Below, in pieces: positions 25,038 through 35,247 of a stretch of 64,000 bases of DNA. Position numbers and translations under genes: made by a program. Below the pieces are notes generated by a model that ran no database searches, was not told the DNA's origin, and worked only from the letters and a program-made list of their open reading frames with translations. Every line of letters begins with the position of its first letter. The first letter of the stretch is position 1. This DNA is from Dolomedes plantarius (lineage: Eukaryota > Arthropoda > Arachnida > Araneae > Dolomedidae), in contig OU015498.1 of NCBI GenBank assembly GCA_907164885.2, positions 130,054,651 to 130,118,650 on the forward strand, read 5' to 3'.

Positions 25038-25255
25038 TATGCAGACATGCTCGCAAAAGTTCGGGACGACTTTGGCTACCGTATAGACATATGTCGTGCA
25101 TCCAAAGGTGGACAAATTGTGCAACTTTCATTTGGTTTGTAAAAAAAAAACTTTATGATTAGCCATGCAATATAAAATTAATTGTAAGTTTCTAAGTTCA
25201 ATATTTTTCATATTATACTCATTTCAAATCGGGTGATTCTTTTAGAAACACCCTG
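25038..25255 (+). pseudogene. Mariner-like transposase remnant, 3' part and right TIR
   Basis: The frame continues from 15561 across the insertion: ADMLAKV, then DFGYRIDICRASKGG, matching the C-terminal end of DUF4817-type mariner transposases. It stops at about 25143. The element ends with a terminal sequence containing AGAAACACCCTG at 25255, followed by TA, as expected for a mariner right end. The left TIR was not found. Confidence 0.75.
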
Positions 25256-25362
25256 TATTTATTTTAATTAGATTATATTTTTACAAATGAAATCCATCGT
25301 ATTTAACAAATTTTCATTTTTAAAGGAGTTTTTAAGTAGATCGATGAAACATCGTTACTTAA

Positions 25363-26293
25363 GGCTGCTGTGTGCTTACCCTATTGGATTCTTGCACCTC
25401 AGTGTAAACCTATGGAGAAAATGTGTCTACTATTTACAGCCACGTAAATGCTGATAATCCAATAAAACTGGTATTTTCAGACAGTCCGAACTTTTCTACA
25501 CCTTGCAATAGGATTAATTTTATACATTTCGTCCACCAAAGGAATTTATGAGCGTTTAAAACATTATACCACATTTATTCCCCGAATAATTTTAATTTAA
25601 AAATATTATTTGTATTTTTTAAGGGGACCATGAAGATCGGCGAAATTACTATAAATATGGTCTAATTCTAACCACAAAAACTCAAATAATATTAGAAAAT
25701 GAAATTTTCTTCTTTATCAAGTACATATCTTTAAATACGCCATGTACAAAAATGGATATTATAAATCTATAAATAATTTTCAAATTAGCAGTTTAGAATT
25801 TTATATGATTAACTGCTCATTTTGAGTTTGTGTGCAGCATTACTTTTAAACTATCTATAGGAAACTGATAAAACTACACTCAAATGTATATTTCATGGTA
25901 CTCAACATTTTAAAACCAGAAAAATGTTCAATTCTGGAATACTTTTTTATGTGGGAAAATTATGCAGGTAATTTTGATAATTTTTTAAGTTTTCCAATTT
26001 TATGCTCAGTTTTTAATTTAAATAATATTTCTTAAAATTTTTTTGGTTTTACATTACAGGTAAATATATTACAAGTGTACAGGTAAATATATTACAAGTG
26101 TACAGGTAAATATATTACAAGTGATTATTAATTATTTTCTGTAAGCATATATCTCAATTTTATGATGCGCACAGCACTTTATGATTTTTAATCACCAGTT
26201 AATCGTTCATCCAAGTCGGCAATCCTTGGGCAAATTTTCTCCATAGGTTAACATTGAGGTGAGCGAATCCAATACGGTTAGTACACAACAGCC
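25363..26293. mobile_element. TTAA-flanked MITE with ~70-bp TIRs
   Basis: TTAA is at 25359-25362 and 26294-26297. The left end reads GGCTGCTGTGTGCTTACC and the right end on the minus strand GGCTGTTGTGTACTAACC. Both continue into ATTGGATTC and AACCTATGGAGAAAAT, giving about 70 bp of imperfect inverted repeat. The interior is AT-rich and non-coding and contains a three-copy 23-bp repeat. It is a different family from the MITEs at 9323 and 13028. Confidence 0.85.
26055..26123. repeat. Three tandem copies of a 23-bp unit
   Basis: The unit contains ACAGGTAAATATATTACAAG. The three copies are nearly identical, so it is a recent local expansion inside the MITE. Confidence 0.95.
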
Positions 26294-26604
26294 TTAATTG
26301 CATTTTCTAAAGCAGTAATTCTAAGAGCTCATAACGCCATAATCATTTTCTTATGTAACTTCTCTCATTAATGTTTGTGATAAAGTGATTGAAGGGCTTT
26401 CAGTGACGCTAAGAGAACAATAATGTCGAGCCTTTAGTTTTAAATGCGTAATGGAATTTCTGGGTAAAATAGCATTTATCTGCGGATGGAATTTTAATTG
26501 CAAAATTGGTATTAAATGTATGTGGAATTGCAAGCATCCCGTTCAAATATGTGAGATTGCATTCTCGTGTACTTACACAATTTCCTTGACTATGACTGGT
26601 GTAA

Positions 26605-27245
26605 AAGGTAAAAAATATAAAAGCTCAATAAAATTATGTACTCTTCGGATAAATATTTACGTGACGAAAAGATAATGCATTAAAGTAAAAACAGCAGTAG
26701 AGATTATTTTGTAATAAACATTAATAAAGTTAAACAACAGTTGTCAATTTCAGACCAATCAGATGTTAAAAATTTAAGTTGATAAAATTGTATGGATATA
26801 TATTTGAATTTATATAATAAACGTAAAAATCTAAGAGTTCACTAAAATTATATACTCATCGCGTAAAGATTTACTCACCGAAAAGATAATGTATCAAAGG
26901 AAAACTGCTGTATAGATTCTTTTGTAATAACCTTATTAAAGTTAAACAACAGCTTGTCAATTTCAGACCAATCAGATGTTAAACATATAAGTTGATAAAA
27001 CTGTATAACTCTATGGATTTATATTTGGATTTATATAATAAAAGTAAAAATCTAAGAATTCAATAAAATTATATACTCATCGGGTAAAGATTTTTTCACC
27101 GAAAAGATAATGTATCAAAGTAAAAACTGCAGTATTATAGAATATTTTGTAATAACCTTATTAAACATCAATTGTCAATTTCAGATCAATCATCAGATGT
27201 TAAACATTTAAGTTGATAAAATTGTGTAACTGTATAGATTTATAT
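26605..27245. repeat. Three-copy tandem array, ~217-bp unit
   Basis: Units begin near 26612, 26826 and 27046. Each shares AAAATTATATACTCATCG, GAAAAGATAATG and CAATTTCAGACCAATC with small changes. The array runs straight into the second R1 repeat copy, and its unit end (TAACTGTATAGATTTATA) equals the start of R1, so the array probably belongs to that repeat. Confidence 0.9.
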
Positions 27246-27617
27246 TTTCTAAAAACAATTCCTTTGAATTTACTGTTCGACTATCAACATTAAAATTTGT
27301 ATTTCTCTATGTTTCTCTCAAAAGGAATTCGAAACAGTAATATCCCCGTTGGTTTTGGTCATTTAAAGAGTTTAAACAATATAATATCCGAAAATACCAG
27401 CCTCTTATCCAAACTGGCTTGTAAGTTTGCAGTTAAATAAATAAATTATCAACAACTGCAGACTTTATTTATACAATACAAAAATCAGATTTACATTTTA
27501 CAGATGCAAAGTTGATTTTCAGCGCAATTTAGATCACTAGAAAAAAATAACATAAAATGTTTCTTTTTTAACTAATGTCAACCCTATCATACGAACGCAT
27601 CTGTAGCTTCAGTTAAA
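27215..27617 (+). repeat. Dispersed repeat R1, copy 2
   Basis: Same-orientation homologue of 12591-12978. It ends where the (TA)n tract at 27632 begins. Unlike copy 1 it is preceded by the ~217-bp tandem array. Confidence 0.85.
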
Positions 27618-27627
27618 AGTAACCGAT

Positions 27628-27631
<4 letters not shown>

Positions 27632-27671
<40 letters not shown>
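27632..27671. repeat. (TA)n microsatellite
   Basis: About 40 bp of TA immediately left of the hAT-like element. It may be one half of a TA tract split by that insertion. Confidence 0.95.
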
Positions 27672-27675
<4 letters not shown>

Positions 27676-27989
27676 TGCTTGATTTCTAGAAATAGAGGTG
27701 CCGGAACCTTCCGGGGTGTGTGTGGGGTGCTCCAAATTATATATATACGTATATTTATATATATATGTATGTGTGTGTGTGTAATTAATAAATATAAATA
27801 CTGTCCGACCACAGTACGAAGAACCACGGTTGGCATAGTGCCAAGACGATTCTATTCACGCTGTAGGTAAGGCTGCTGAGGAAGGAGGGGGAAAAGTCTC
27901 GTATTCTCTCGACATTCTTTAGAATCGGTTACTAACAGCGTTTGCTTGCTTTTTCATCGTCTGTTATTTTGATTATTATATTAAAATTA

Positions 27990-28483
27990 ATGGATCCTTT
28001 ACCCAACACAACTGCTCCGAATAAGCCGTTCCGTAGTGATTGTAAACGTATAATACACAATGTAATTAAATTGTCTGATAAAGAAGCACTAGAAGGAAAT
28101 GTTATTGTTCCACTTTCGCAATCCCTAAAGAGAGCTAGTGAAATGACCGAGATATCAATGTCCACTGTAAAAAGAATACGCAGAGAAGCAAAGAGTGAGG
28201 AAACTCCAAAATTTGAATCTCCGAGGAAACGTCAGAAAAAAGAACCACCGAAAACGTAGCTTTAGATAATTTTGATTGCGATGTAATTCAAAGAATAATT
28301 CATGAATTTTATGCTGTCCATAAAATAGAACCAACAATTCAATAGTATCAACAATAGCTCTCATGTTGTTTCATTAGAAAATATGTATTGGAAAAGGGAT
28401 GGTGTGATTGAAGATTTTGTTGATCCTCTGCAAATAGATATTTCAGACACGGACAGTGATTCGGATATTTCATCAGATGAATA
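27990..28483 (+). pseudogene. Core-deleted IS630-like transposase
   Basis: The N-terminal part from ATG at 27990 has a helix-turn-helix segment ending SMSTVKRIRREAK. It is followed in a shifted frame by NFDCDVIQRIIHEFYAVH, which fits the linker of arthropod IS630-type transposases. The next coding piece is the acidic tail (ENMYWKRDGVIEDF, then SDTDSDSDISSDE), the C-terminal end of the same family. The catalytic DDE region between them is absent. TAG at 28257 and frame changes finish it off. A mariner has inserted into the tail at 28483. Confidence 0.7.
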
Positions 28484-29784
28484 CAGAGGCTGTTCGCACA
28501 TTTTTTAGACGAATTTGGTAAGCGGTAATAAAAAATCGTTTGCTGCAAAAGAAATAATTGTAATTGTACTATGTTTTTAAAAGTCAAAATTATCGTCTGT
28601 GGCTTGAAAGTTTTGTTTTTATTCAAAATGGCGTTTTTAACAAACCAGTTGTTCGAAGGCTATATTTATGCTCTTTCCGAAGAGAAATATGCATACTCCG
28701 TTATCCAAAAACGATGTGAGAGTCATGGTTTTGTGATATCTAAAGCGTCGATAGGTAATATCGTCAACAAGAAAGGAAAAAAACGTCAAATTGGAGCCTC
28801 AAGTGGGACAAAAATTCCAAACAATTATCCAAGGAAAAAACGGACATCTTCGGCTATTGCAAAGGTACGTTGTTTAATGTTAAAAGAAAATCCCCCTAGT
28901 CAAAGGACAGTTGCAAAATCATTAAAATTCTCGCTGTCCACTGTAAACAAAATGATAAACGTCGATTTAAATCTTAAGAAAGCGAAAAAACGCAATGTGC
29001 ATCGTCTTCTTCCAAATCATATCGCTGAACGCAGGACACGCTGCAGAATTCTATATGAGAAACACTTATCCAAAGAAAAATGGAAAACAATTGTCACAAT
29101 AGATGAATCATGGGTGTATTTAAATGATTGCAACAAAAAAAGAGCCATTTATTATCATAAAAGGGGAGAAAAAAATTTAAGCACATGGTTCAAAGAATCG
29201 AAAGAAAGTTTTTCTAAGGGATTCATGATTGTTGCTGGTTTTTCTTATAATGGCAAGTTAAAAATAAAGAGAGTGGAAAAAAATGTCAAGAATCACTCCA
29301 AATACTATCAGGAACATATTTTATCGCCAATTTTTTTGAATGAAATACCATCGCTTTACCCACAGTGCCATCAATCTGTGAGACTCCATCAGGACAAAGC
29401 TAGCAGTCACACATCAAAATCCACTGTAAATTTCCTAAAAGAAATGGAACAAAAACTGGTATCTAGGCCATACCCTTCACTGATATCCCTACTAAATCTC
29501 CCGATGTATCAGCTATGGAATTTTGCGCTTTCGGACTTTTAAAATCTGCATTATCCAAACGTCGTCCCAAAACCCTTACAGGACTCTGGAAAGCTGTTCA
29601 GGAGGAATGGGATAGAATACCTCTTCTGACACTTCAAAAGGCATTATTATCCTGTAAATTGCAGTGTCGAAAGATAGTTCAGAATAAGGGATGTCAAATA
29701 GAACAGTTAAAACACAAGAATTTTATGCAATTTAGTTTTGTGAATACAATATACTTCGTCTAAAAAATGTGTGAACAGCCTCTG
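28484..29784 (+). mobile_element. Mariner-type transposon, full length (1,301 bp)
   Basis: 30-bp terminal inverted repeats match with one mismatch; both begin CAGAGGCTGTTC. TA is duplicated at 28482-28483 and 29785-29786. A single transposase gene fills the interior. The TIR identity suggests a fairly recent insertion, younger than its IS630-like host. Confidence 0.95.
28628..29763 (+). pseudogene. Mariner transposase, DD41-type spacing, one frameshift
   Basis: ATG at 28628 begins MAFLTNQLFEGY, and the frame runs about 285 codons before a one-base frame change near 29472; the -1 frame then continues to TAA at 29761-29763. Two helix-turn-helix segments precede the catalytic core. The first aspartate is in TIDESWVY (about residue 158) and the second in LHQDKASSH (about 255). 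The third acidic position is the glutamate in SPDVSAMEFCAFG, about 41 residues after the second. That spacing and the FCAFGLLK tail resemble the rosa/DD41D branch, where the third residue is normally aspartate. The enzyme would cut and rejoin DNA at TA sites. The stop lies inside the right TIR. Confidence 0.85.
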
Positions 29785-30739
29785 TATTAGATTTTTCATT
29801 GATTTTATTTGATAGTTTTTGATACAAAAATAAAAAATAAAAAAATTTTTACCGATCACTGATGTATTTTTTCTGCAGCTCTTATAAATATCACAGTGAA
29901 TGTAAATATACCATTTTTTAAATTGATTTAATATACAATAAAATGTATTTTTTATATCTAGATTTTTAATTATCATAGAAGACTGACATTATAAATTTGT
30001 ATCTCATATTCACACTTCGATTATTTATAAAATTATGAGAAAGATCTTAAATTCATTTTAAATTTTTTTATTGCTAATCACAAAAGATTGAAAATTTTGA
30101 GTTGTATATCCTAATTATTTCTGCAAATTGTAAAACTGCAAATCAAATATATTATTATTATTGCATTATATATATATATTTATGTTATTACAATATATCA
30201 CTTAAAAATGGAATTTTTCAAACCCTCACTTTGATATGTTTTTCGGTTTTTATTTATACATTCAATCAAAAGAAAAATTCTGAAAAAGAAAGTTGGTTGA
30301 AAACATTCTTTCGCAGTTCTTAAACAAACACACCCGAAAATATCCACTCCTATAACACTCCTATTTTTTAAATAGATTTGCTTCTTTCTTTTTATTATTT
30401 TGAAAGTATTATTCACATATTCGATCAGAAATAAAGTTTTAAAAATAACTTTAAAATTGCGGACAAAAAGCAGTCTGTAATACATTCCGTATTTCATAAA
30501 CAAGCACATCCGAAAATATGACGTTTTCCCATATTTTCTAAGTAGACTAGCTTTTCTCGCGCATGCGTAACAGCTTCCAGGGACCTTGCTTCCGTGGTCG
30601 GACAGTATAATAGGCCAGTCCCACTCACTAACAACAGTGTAATTGTGTGATTAAATAAATGTTTTTAACTATCGCAATTTATTTTCCTAAAGAGAGGTAC
30701 CGGAACGGCTTTCCGGCTCGTTCCGCCGCAAATCGAGCC

Positions 30740-30742
<3 letters not shown>

Positions 30743-30796
<54 letters not shown>
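30743..30796. repeat. (TA)n microsatellite at the left edge of Gypsy element B
   Basis: About 54 bp of TA. The matching tract at 38938-38998 on the far side suggests the Gypsy element landed inside one long TA tract. Confidence 0.95.
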
Positions 30797-30803
<7 letters not shown>

Positions 30804-31329
30804 AAACTAGTAATTTCTTAATTCAACACTCTTAACATTTAAAAACTATTAATTCCTCACTTTACTATTCCAAATTACAAACCCTTTTTTAATTCCTTAA
30901 AACATTTAATTCCCTTTGGGCATTCGCGTTAAATTCCATTATTACAGCCTTAGGCAAAATCATTCAAGATGGCTGTCTTTTTTAACTAAAAGGACTCGGC
31001 GCGGCGTCAGTACAAGTTTAAATCAGTTCTGCATATCAACAACAACTTTAAACCAATGAACTATTAAGACACATCCTTTAATCACGTGATGGGGTGAAGT
31101 TTATATAACTCGTGACGTCCGGAAGTAGGACGGATTTCTGTATTTTCTATTGCTGCATCCATACCTACGGATCGGTCGGTGTATTGAATAAAAATGTTCC
31201 CGTAAAAACTTGTGTCGACGATTTGTTCTTTCGGACTGACTACCATTCCAGTGTCTACAGAGATGACTGTGATGTGGGGTTGCGGCATTCTTCTTTTTAA
31301 TGAACGACGGCCGTGCTCCCCATGTCACA
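30797..31329 (+). repeat. 5' LTR of Gypsy element B
   Basis: It begins near ATATTAAAAACTAG and ends GTCACA. The first few bases merge with the (TA)n tract, so the start is approximate. AATAAA near 31189 is the likely polyadenylation signal. Small minus-strand open frames in it are repeated in the 3' LTR and are not genes. Confidence 0.85.
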
Positions 31330-32047
31330 AAAAGCCGGCACGATTATCTCACCTGCTGCGGCAACATCCCATAGGAGTTCCATTGCCATAAGGATCGTCG
31401 GCTGATACAGTTTTCCCCATCGGTTTAGTATTGTAGTTAATTTTGCCGCACCAAGTTAGCGACGCAGAAAACGAAAGTAGGTCACCGCCATCGTGTTACA
31501 TCATCTTCATTCCAATTCAGCGCTATACAGAGATATATATTTTTTCCCCTCCTGCCCATCTACCCGTGTGACGACAAGGGGCTGCGGAATTTAATTTATC
31601 ACGAGTGTCATCAAAGAGTGTAATCACCGCCAGGTCAAAAATCATCGATGTATATGCTCAATTTCTTTCTAACTACAGTTCTTGTGTGTGAATTTAATTA
31701 AGCCGGTATGCAAGCCCTAGCGCTGTACCGTGAACGAAAAACAAACTTTGTGCAACCGAGAATTTTACAGTAGTGTCTTCAACAGGCCAAGAATAACACG
31801 ACCAGATCGTATATGTTTTTTCCGTCATAAACTTTTTAAAATTATTTTCATAAACAGTGATTTTTATGATATATAAAGTATTATCTCCCTATTTGACGTA
31901 TAAATTTGTAATATTTTGATAATTTTAGTAATGGAGGAAAAAATATAAAAACAGTACAGGAAAGATTTTTTTTAATGTGATTGTATGGTATTATATTCTT
32001 GTTTTTAATTGAAGTATATAATTGTGATATTTTGTTAAACTTATAAA

Positions 32048-33096
32048 ATGGAAGAAAAAAATATAAAAACAGAAATTCAGGGGGGAACAACAGATAATAA
32101 AAATGAAGGGACAGAATGCAAGGACCAATTTCAACTTGATAATTTAGAGAAAGAATTCAGGGATTTTATTCCTTTTGACCCAGAGGGGGTATGAAACTAC
32201 AAAAATAGCTTGCCTATATTGAGCAAAAATTTTCCCAAGCAAATGTTTCAGATGAACATAAGATAAGATGTATTTCAAAATTCCTAAAAGGGAAAGCTCT
32301 AACGATTTTCATAAACTCTTGCCTACACATTCAAGAATGGACAGAATTAAAAGATACTTTGCAAGAATTATTCTTTGAGGCAGATAGCGTAGAATTCTCT
32401 GAATTTTCCAATTTGAAATTGGAATATGATGATGACTTAACCAAATATTTTCATAAAAAAATTGATGTAGGAAAAAGATTGGGATTATCACAGAAGTTAA
32501 TACTAGAGGGCCTAACACAAGGCCTAAATGCTCAAATGAGAATGACCATAGCTGCAAATCCTCCTCAAACAACGACAGAATCGATAGTGTTGGCTAATAA
32601 GCTAATCAAAATAAATAATGAAGGAAACAAAGCTAATGAAGGGGATCGGGATAACTTTTATAACATTAGATTTGAAAATAGGCCCCAATTTAGACAGAAT
32701 TACTACAACCAACCTCAAGTTAGAATGAATTATAGCCCACCTCATCAATTTAGACAAAATTACTCTTCCCAGCCTCAATTTAGACCTAATAATAATCAAC
32801 AAACTCAGTTTAGACCTAATTATAGTCAGCAGCAACAATTCAGACAATGGCAACCCAGAGATCACAAGTTGAATAGAAATTTCGCACCCAGACCCAATAA
32901 CCAAATTAATCACCACCAACAATATGCAGACTTACCACCTAGACCCTGTCGAAAATGTTCTAATTTTGGCATAAGTAATGCTTACCATTGGGAACAAACT
33001 TGCTCTATTAATGAGAGATTTGATAAGATGTCGGTGTCAGACAATAAACATCATTATGAGGAACCTGAATTTGAAAGAGATCAGGCGCCAGAATGA
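32048..33096 (+). pseudogene. Gypsy B gag, broken near its start
   Basis: ATG at 32048 opens 48 codons and meets TGA at 32192-32194. The homologous frame resumes shifted by one base, with a further TAG near 32216, and is then open to TGA at 33094-33096. The middle has typical gag helices. A Q/N-rich tract (about 32690-32850) repeats an xQFRQNY motif. A cysteine/histidine knuckle follows (CRKCSNFG, then HWEQTC; C-x2-C-x9-H-x4-C). Gag coats the RNA in particles. The terminal TGA is followed by CAATTA, and pol continues in the same frame (see findings). Confidence 0.85.
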
Positions 33097-33795
33097 CAAT
33101 TACTGTCATTGAAGGGGAACATTATCAGAAATCATGGGGTTGACAAAACAAAAGGACTATATAGAAATGAGAAACAGAATTTTTTTAATTGTGTGATTGA
33201 CACTGCTTCAACTATTAGTCTGATGTCACAAAAACTGGTCAAGCAGTGTCAACTGAAATGTTATTCAAGCTCTCCAATTAAGATCAGGCAAGCTGAGGGT
33301 GAAATCTTAATTACAACTAAATGTGTATTAACTTTGAGAATAGGGAAAATAATTAGAAATATTTCTGCATATGTTTTGGACAATGACTTGCCTTATCTTA
33401 TTCTGGGACTTCCTGAGTGTAAAAAGTTTAAATTAGTAATTGACTGTAACCAATTTTGCGTGTATCAAAATAGAATTTCTTTGAAGATGGTTAATATTTG
33501 TGATATAAGTAAAATTTCATTACACCTACAAAATAAATGTGATAATAAGCATGTGTATAATAATAGTAATGTTCATGAAATTGAAGTTTCTGATATGTTT
33601 AACCCTTATGAAGAAAACTCGCAGAAAGAAAATGATATTTTCTGTATTGATTATGATGTAAGTGAAAATTTCAATGAACACTCTGGTGAAATAAAAGCAG
33701 AAAATACCCCAAATTATGAAAATGTTGACATTAATGATCAAATCAAAAATTTAGATGTTGATAGGGAATTAAAAAAATTTATTGCACAAAAATAA
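33097..33795 (+). CDS. Gypsy B protease segment of pol
   Basis: This is in the same frame as gag, directly after the TGA. The aspartic protease active-site region is CVIDTASTISLMS (D-T-A rather than D-T-G/S-G), and a second conserved block LPYLILGLPECKKF lies downstream. It would cut the Gag-Pol polyprotein. The frame ends at TAA 33793-33795 because of a one-base shift in an A-run; the RT frame starts just upstream (33782). Confidence 0.82.
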   Translation, partial: QLLSLKGNIIRNHGVDKTKGLYRNEKQNFFNCVIDTASTISLMSQKLVKQCQLKCYSSSPIKIRQAEGEILITTKCVLTLRIGKIIRNISAYVLDNDLPYLILGLPECKKFKLVIDCNQFCVYQNRISLKMVNICDISKISLHLQNKCDNKHVYNNSNVHEIEVSDMFNPYEENSQKENDIFCIDYDVSENFNEHSGEIKAENTPNYENVDINDQIKNLDVDRELKKFIAQK

Positions 33796-35233
33796 TAGAC
33801 TGTTTTCAACTAACAAATATGACATAGGCAAAATAAGGATGGAACCCCAAAGAATAATCCTAAATTCTGATTTACCAGTGAATCTAAGAGCATACAGGAC
33901 TTCGCCAATTGAGGAAAAAGAGATCAGGACCCAAATTAAAAATTTGTTAGAAGCAAGAATCATAAAAGAATCACATAGTTCATACTCAAGTCCTGTGACT
34001 TTAGCAAGAAAGCGAAATGAAGGATAAACTAGATTTTGTATTGATTTCAGAAAACTAAATTTAATTACTAAGACAGATGCAGAACCCTTACCCAGAATTG
34101 ATGATATTCTAGATAAATTAAGCAGAGCTAATTACTTTTGAACTTTGGACCTTACCTCAGGGTATTGGCATGTACCCGTCCACCCAAAAGATACTGAGAA
34201 ATTGGCATTTGCCACTACTTTTGGCTTATACGAGTGGCTAAGACTTCCATTTGGCTTAAAGAACGCCCCTGCAATGTTCAATAGGACTATCAGGAGAATT
34301 TTAGATAAATATAAAGTTAACTTTGCATGCCACTATTTCGATGATATTATAATTTATTCAGACTCCAAAGAACAACACCTTGAACATTTAGATATACTGT
34401 TTAACATTTTCAAAAAAGAGAATATCAAGTTAAAATTAGCTAAATGTACTTTTCTGCAGCAACAAATTAATTTTCTTGGATATAACGTAACAAATGGGAA
34501 AATTGCCCCAGACAACATTAACATAGAAAAGATAAAGTGTTTGAAACCACCAACTAATGTAAAAGAACTCCAAAGATTCTTGGGCACAATAAATGTGTAT
34601 AATAAGTTTATTCCAAAATATGCAAAAGTAAGACATCCATTAAATACATTATTGAAAAAGGGAGTAAAATGGGGATGGTCAGACAAGTGCCAAGAAGCTT
34701 TGGAGGATCATAAGAATTTATTGATTTGTAAACCAATATTGCAATTGTATGATGTAAACAAAGACTGTCATTTATTTGTGGATGCTAGTAAACATCAGGT
34801 TGGAGCTGTTTTAAAACAGCCAGGTGAAGATGGGGTGTTACATCCCATAGCTTATCATTCACGTGTTTTGAAACCTTATGAAGTAAATTACTCAATCACA
34901 GAACTTGAATGTCTCGCTATAGTTGATAGTCTTAATCGGTTTTACCACTACCTCCATGGTAGGAAATTTACGATTCACACTGACCATGCAGCCTTGGTCT
35001 GGTTGAGGAACATTAAAAATCTTAGAGGAAGACTTTTTCGTTGGTCATTAAAATTAAGTATGTTTGACTATGAAATAAAATACCAGAAAGGAACTGCGAA
35101 CATTGAGGCCGACATGCTATCCAGAAATCCTATTTCAGAACCTAATCAACAAATAAATCATTTAATCGAGTTACAAAAGATTGTAGATTTTCAAAATAAA
35201 GACAATGTGCAGGGACTTAAATATAAAAACTAA
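33782..35233 (+). pseudogene. Gypsy B reverse transcriptase and RNase H, two stops
   Basis: One frame with TAA at 34025-34027 and TGA at 34139-34141. Landmarks in order are FSTNKYDIGKI, LTSGYWHVPVHP, FGLKNAPAMFNR, the catalytic HYFDDIIIYS, and FLGYNV. RNase H follows with HLFVDASKHQVGAVL and FTIHTDHAALVWL. The frame ends at TAA near 35233, and integrase resumes in a shifted frame. The catalytic residues YFDD are intact; the breaks are point changes elsewhere. It makes cDNA and removes the RNA strand. Confidence 0.9.
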
Positions 35234-35247
35234 ATGATGTAATTTAC

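Larger units (their letters stand above)
27801..30605. mobile_element. IS630-like transposon split by a mariner
   Basis: The ends are CTGTCCGACCACAG (left) and, on the minus strand, CTGTCCGACCACGG (right). TA flanks both sides (27799-27800 and 30606-30607). It holds remnants of an IS630/Tc1-type transposase (27990-28483) and is split by the element at 28484-29784. Without that it is about 1.5 kb. Confidence 0.8.
27673..30742. mobile_element. hAT-like element hosting two nested transposons
   Basis: The left end reads CAGTGCTTGATTTCTAGAAA and continues into GGTGCCGGAAC. The right end on the minus strand reads CAGGGCTCGATTT and later CGTTCCGGTACCTCT. The 8-bp flanks are TATATACA and TATATATA, consistent with a hAT duplication in a TA tract but not decisive. 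Without its nested insertion the element is only about 260 bp, so it is non-autonomous. The TIRs are imperfect, hence moderate confidence. Confidence 0.55.

Noticed and set aside
31082..31328. Small open frames repeated at 31.1 kb and 38.7 kb
   Set aside because: They are the two LTRs of Gypsy B; the repetition is due to the LTR, not to a conserved gene.
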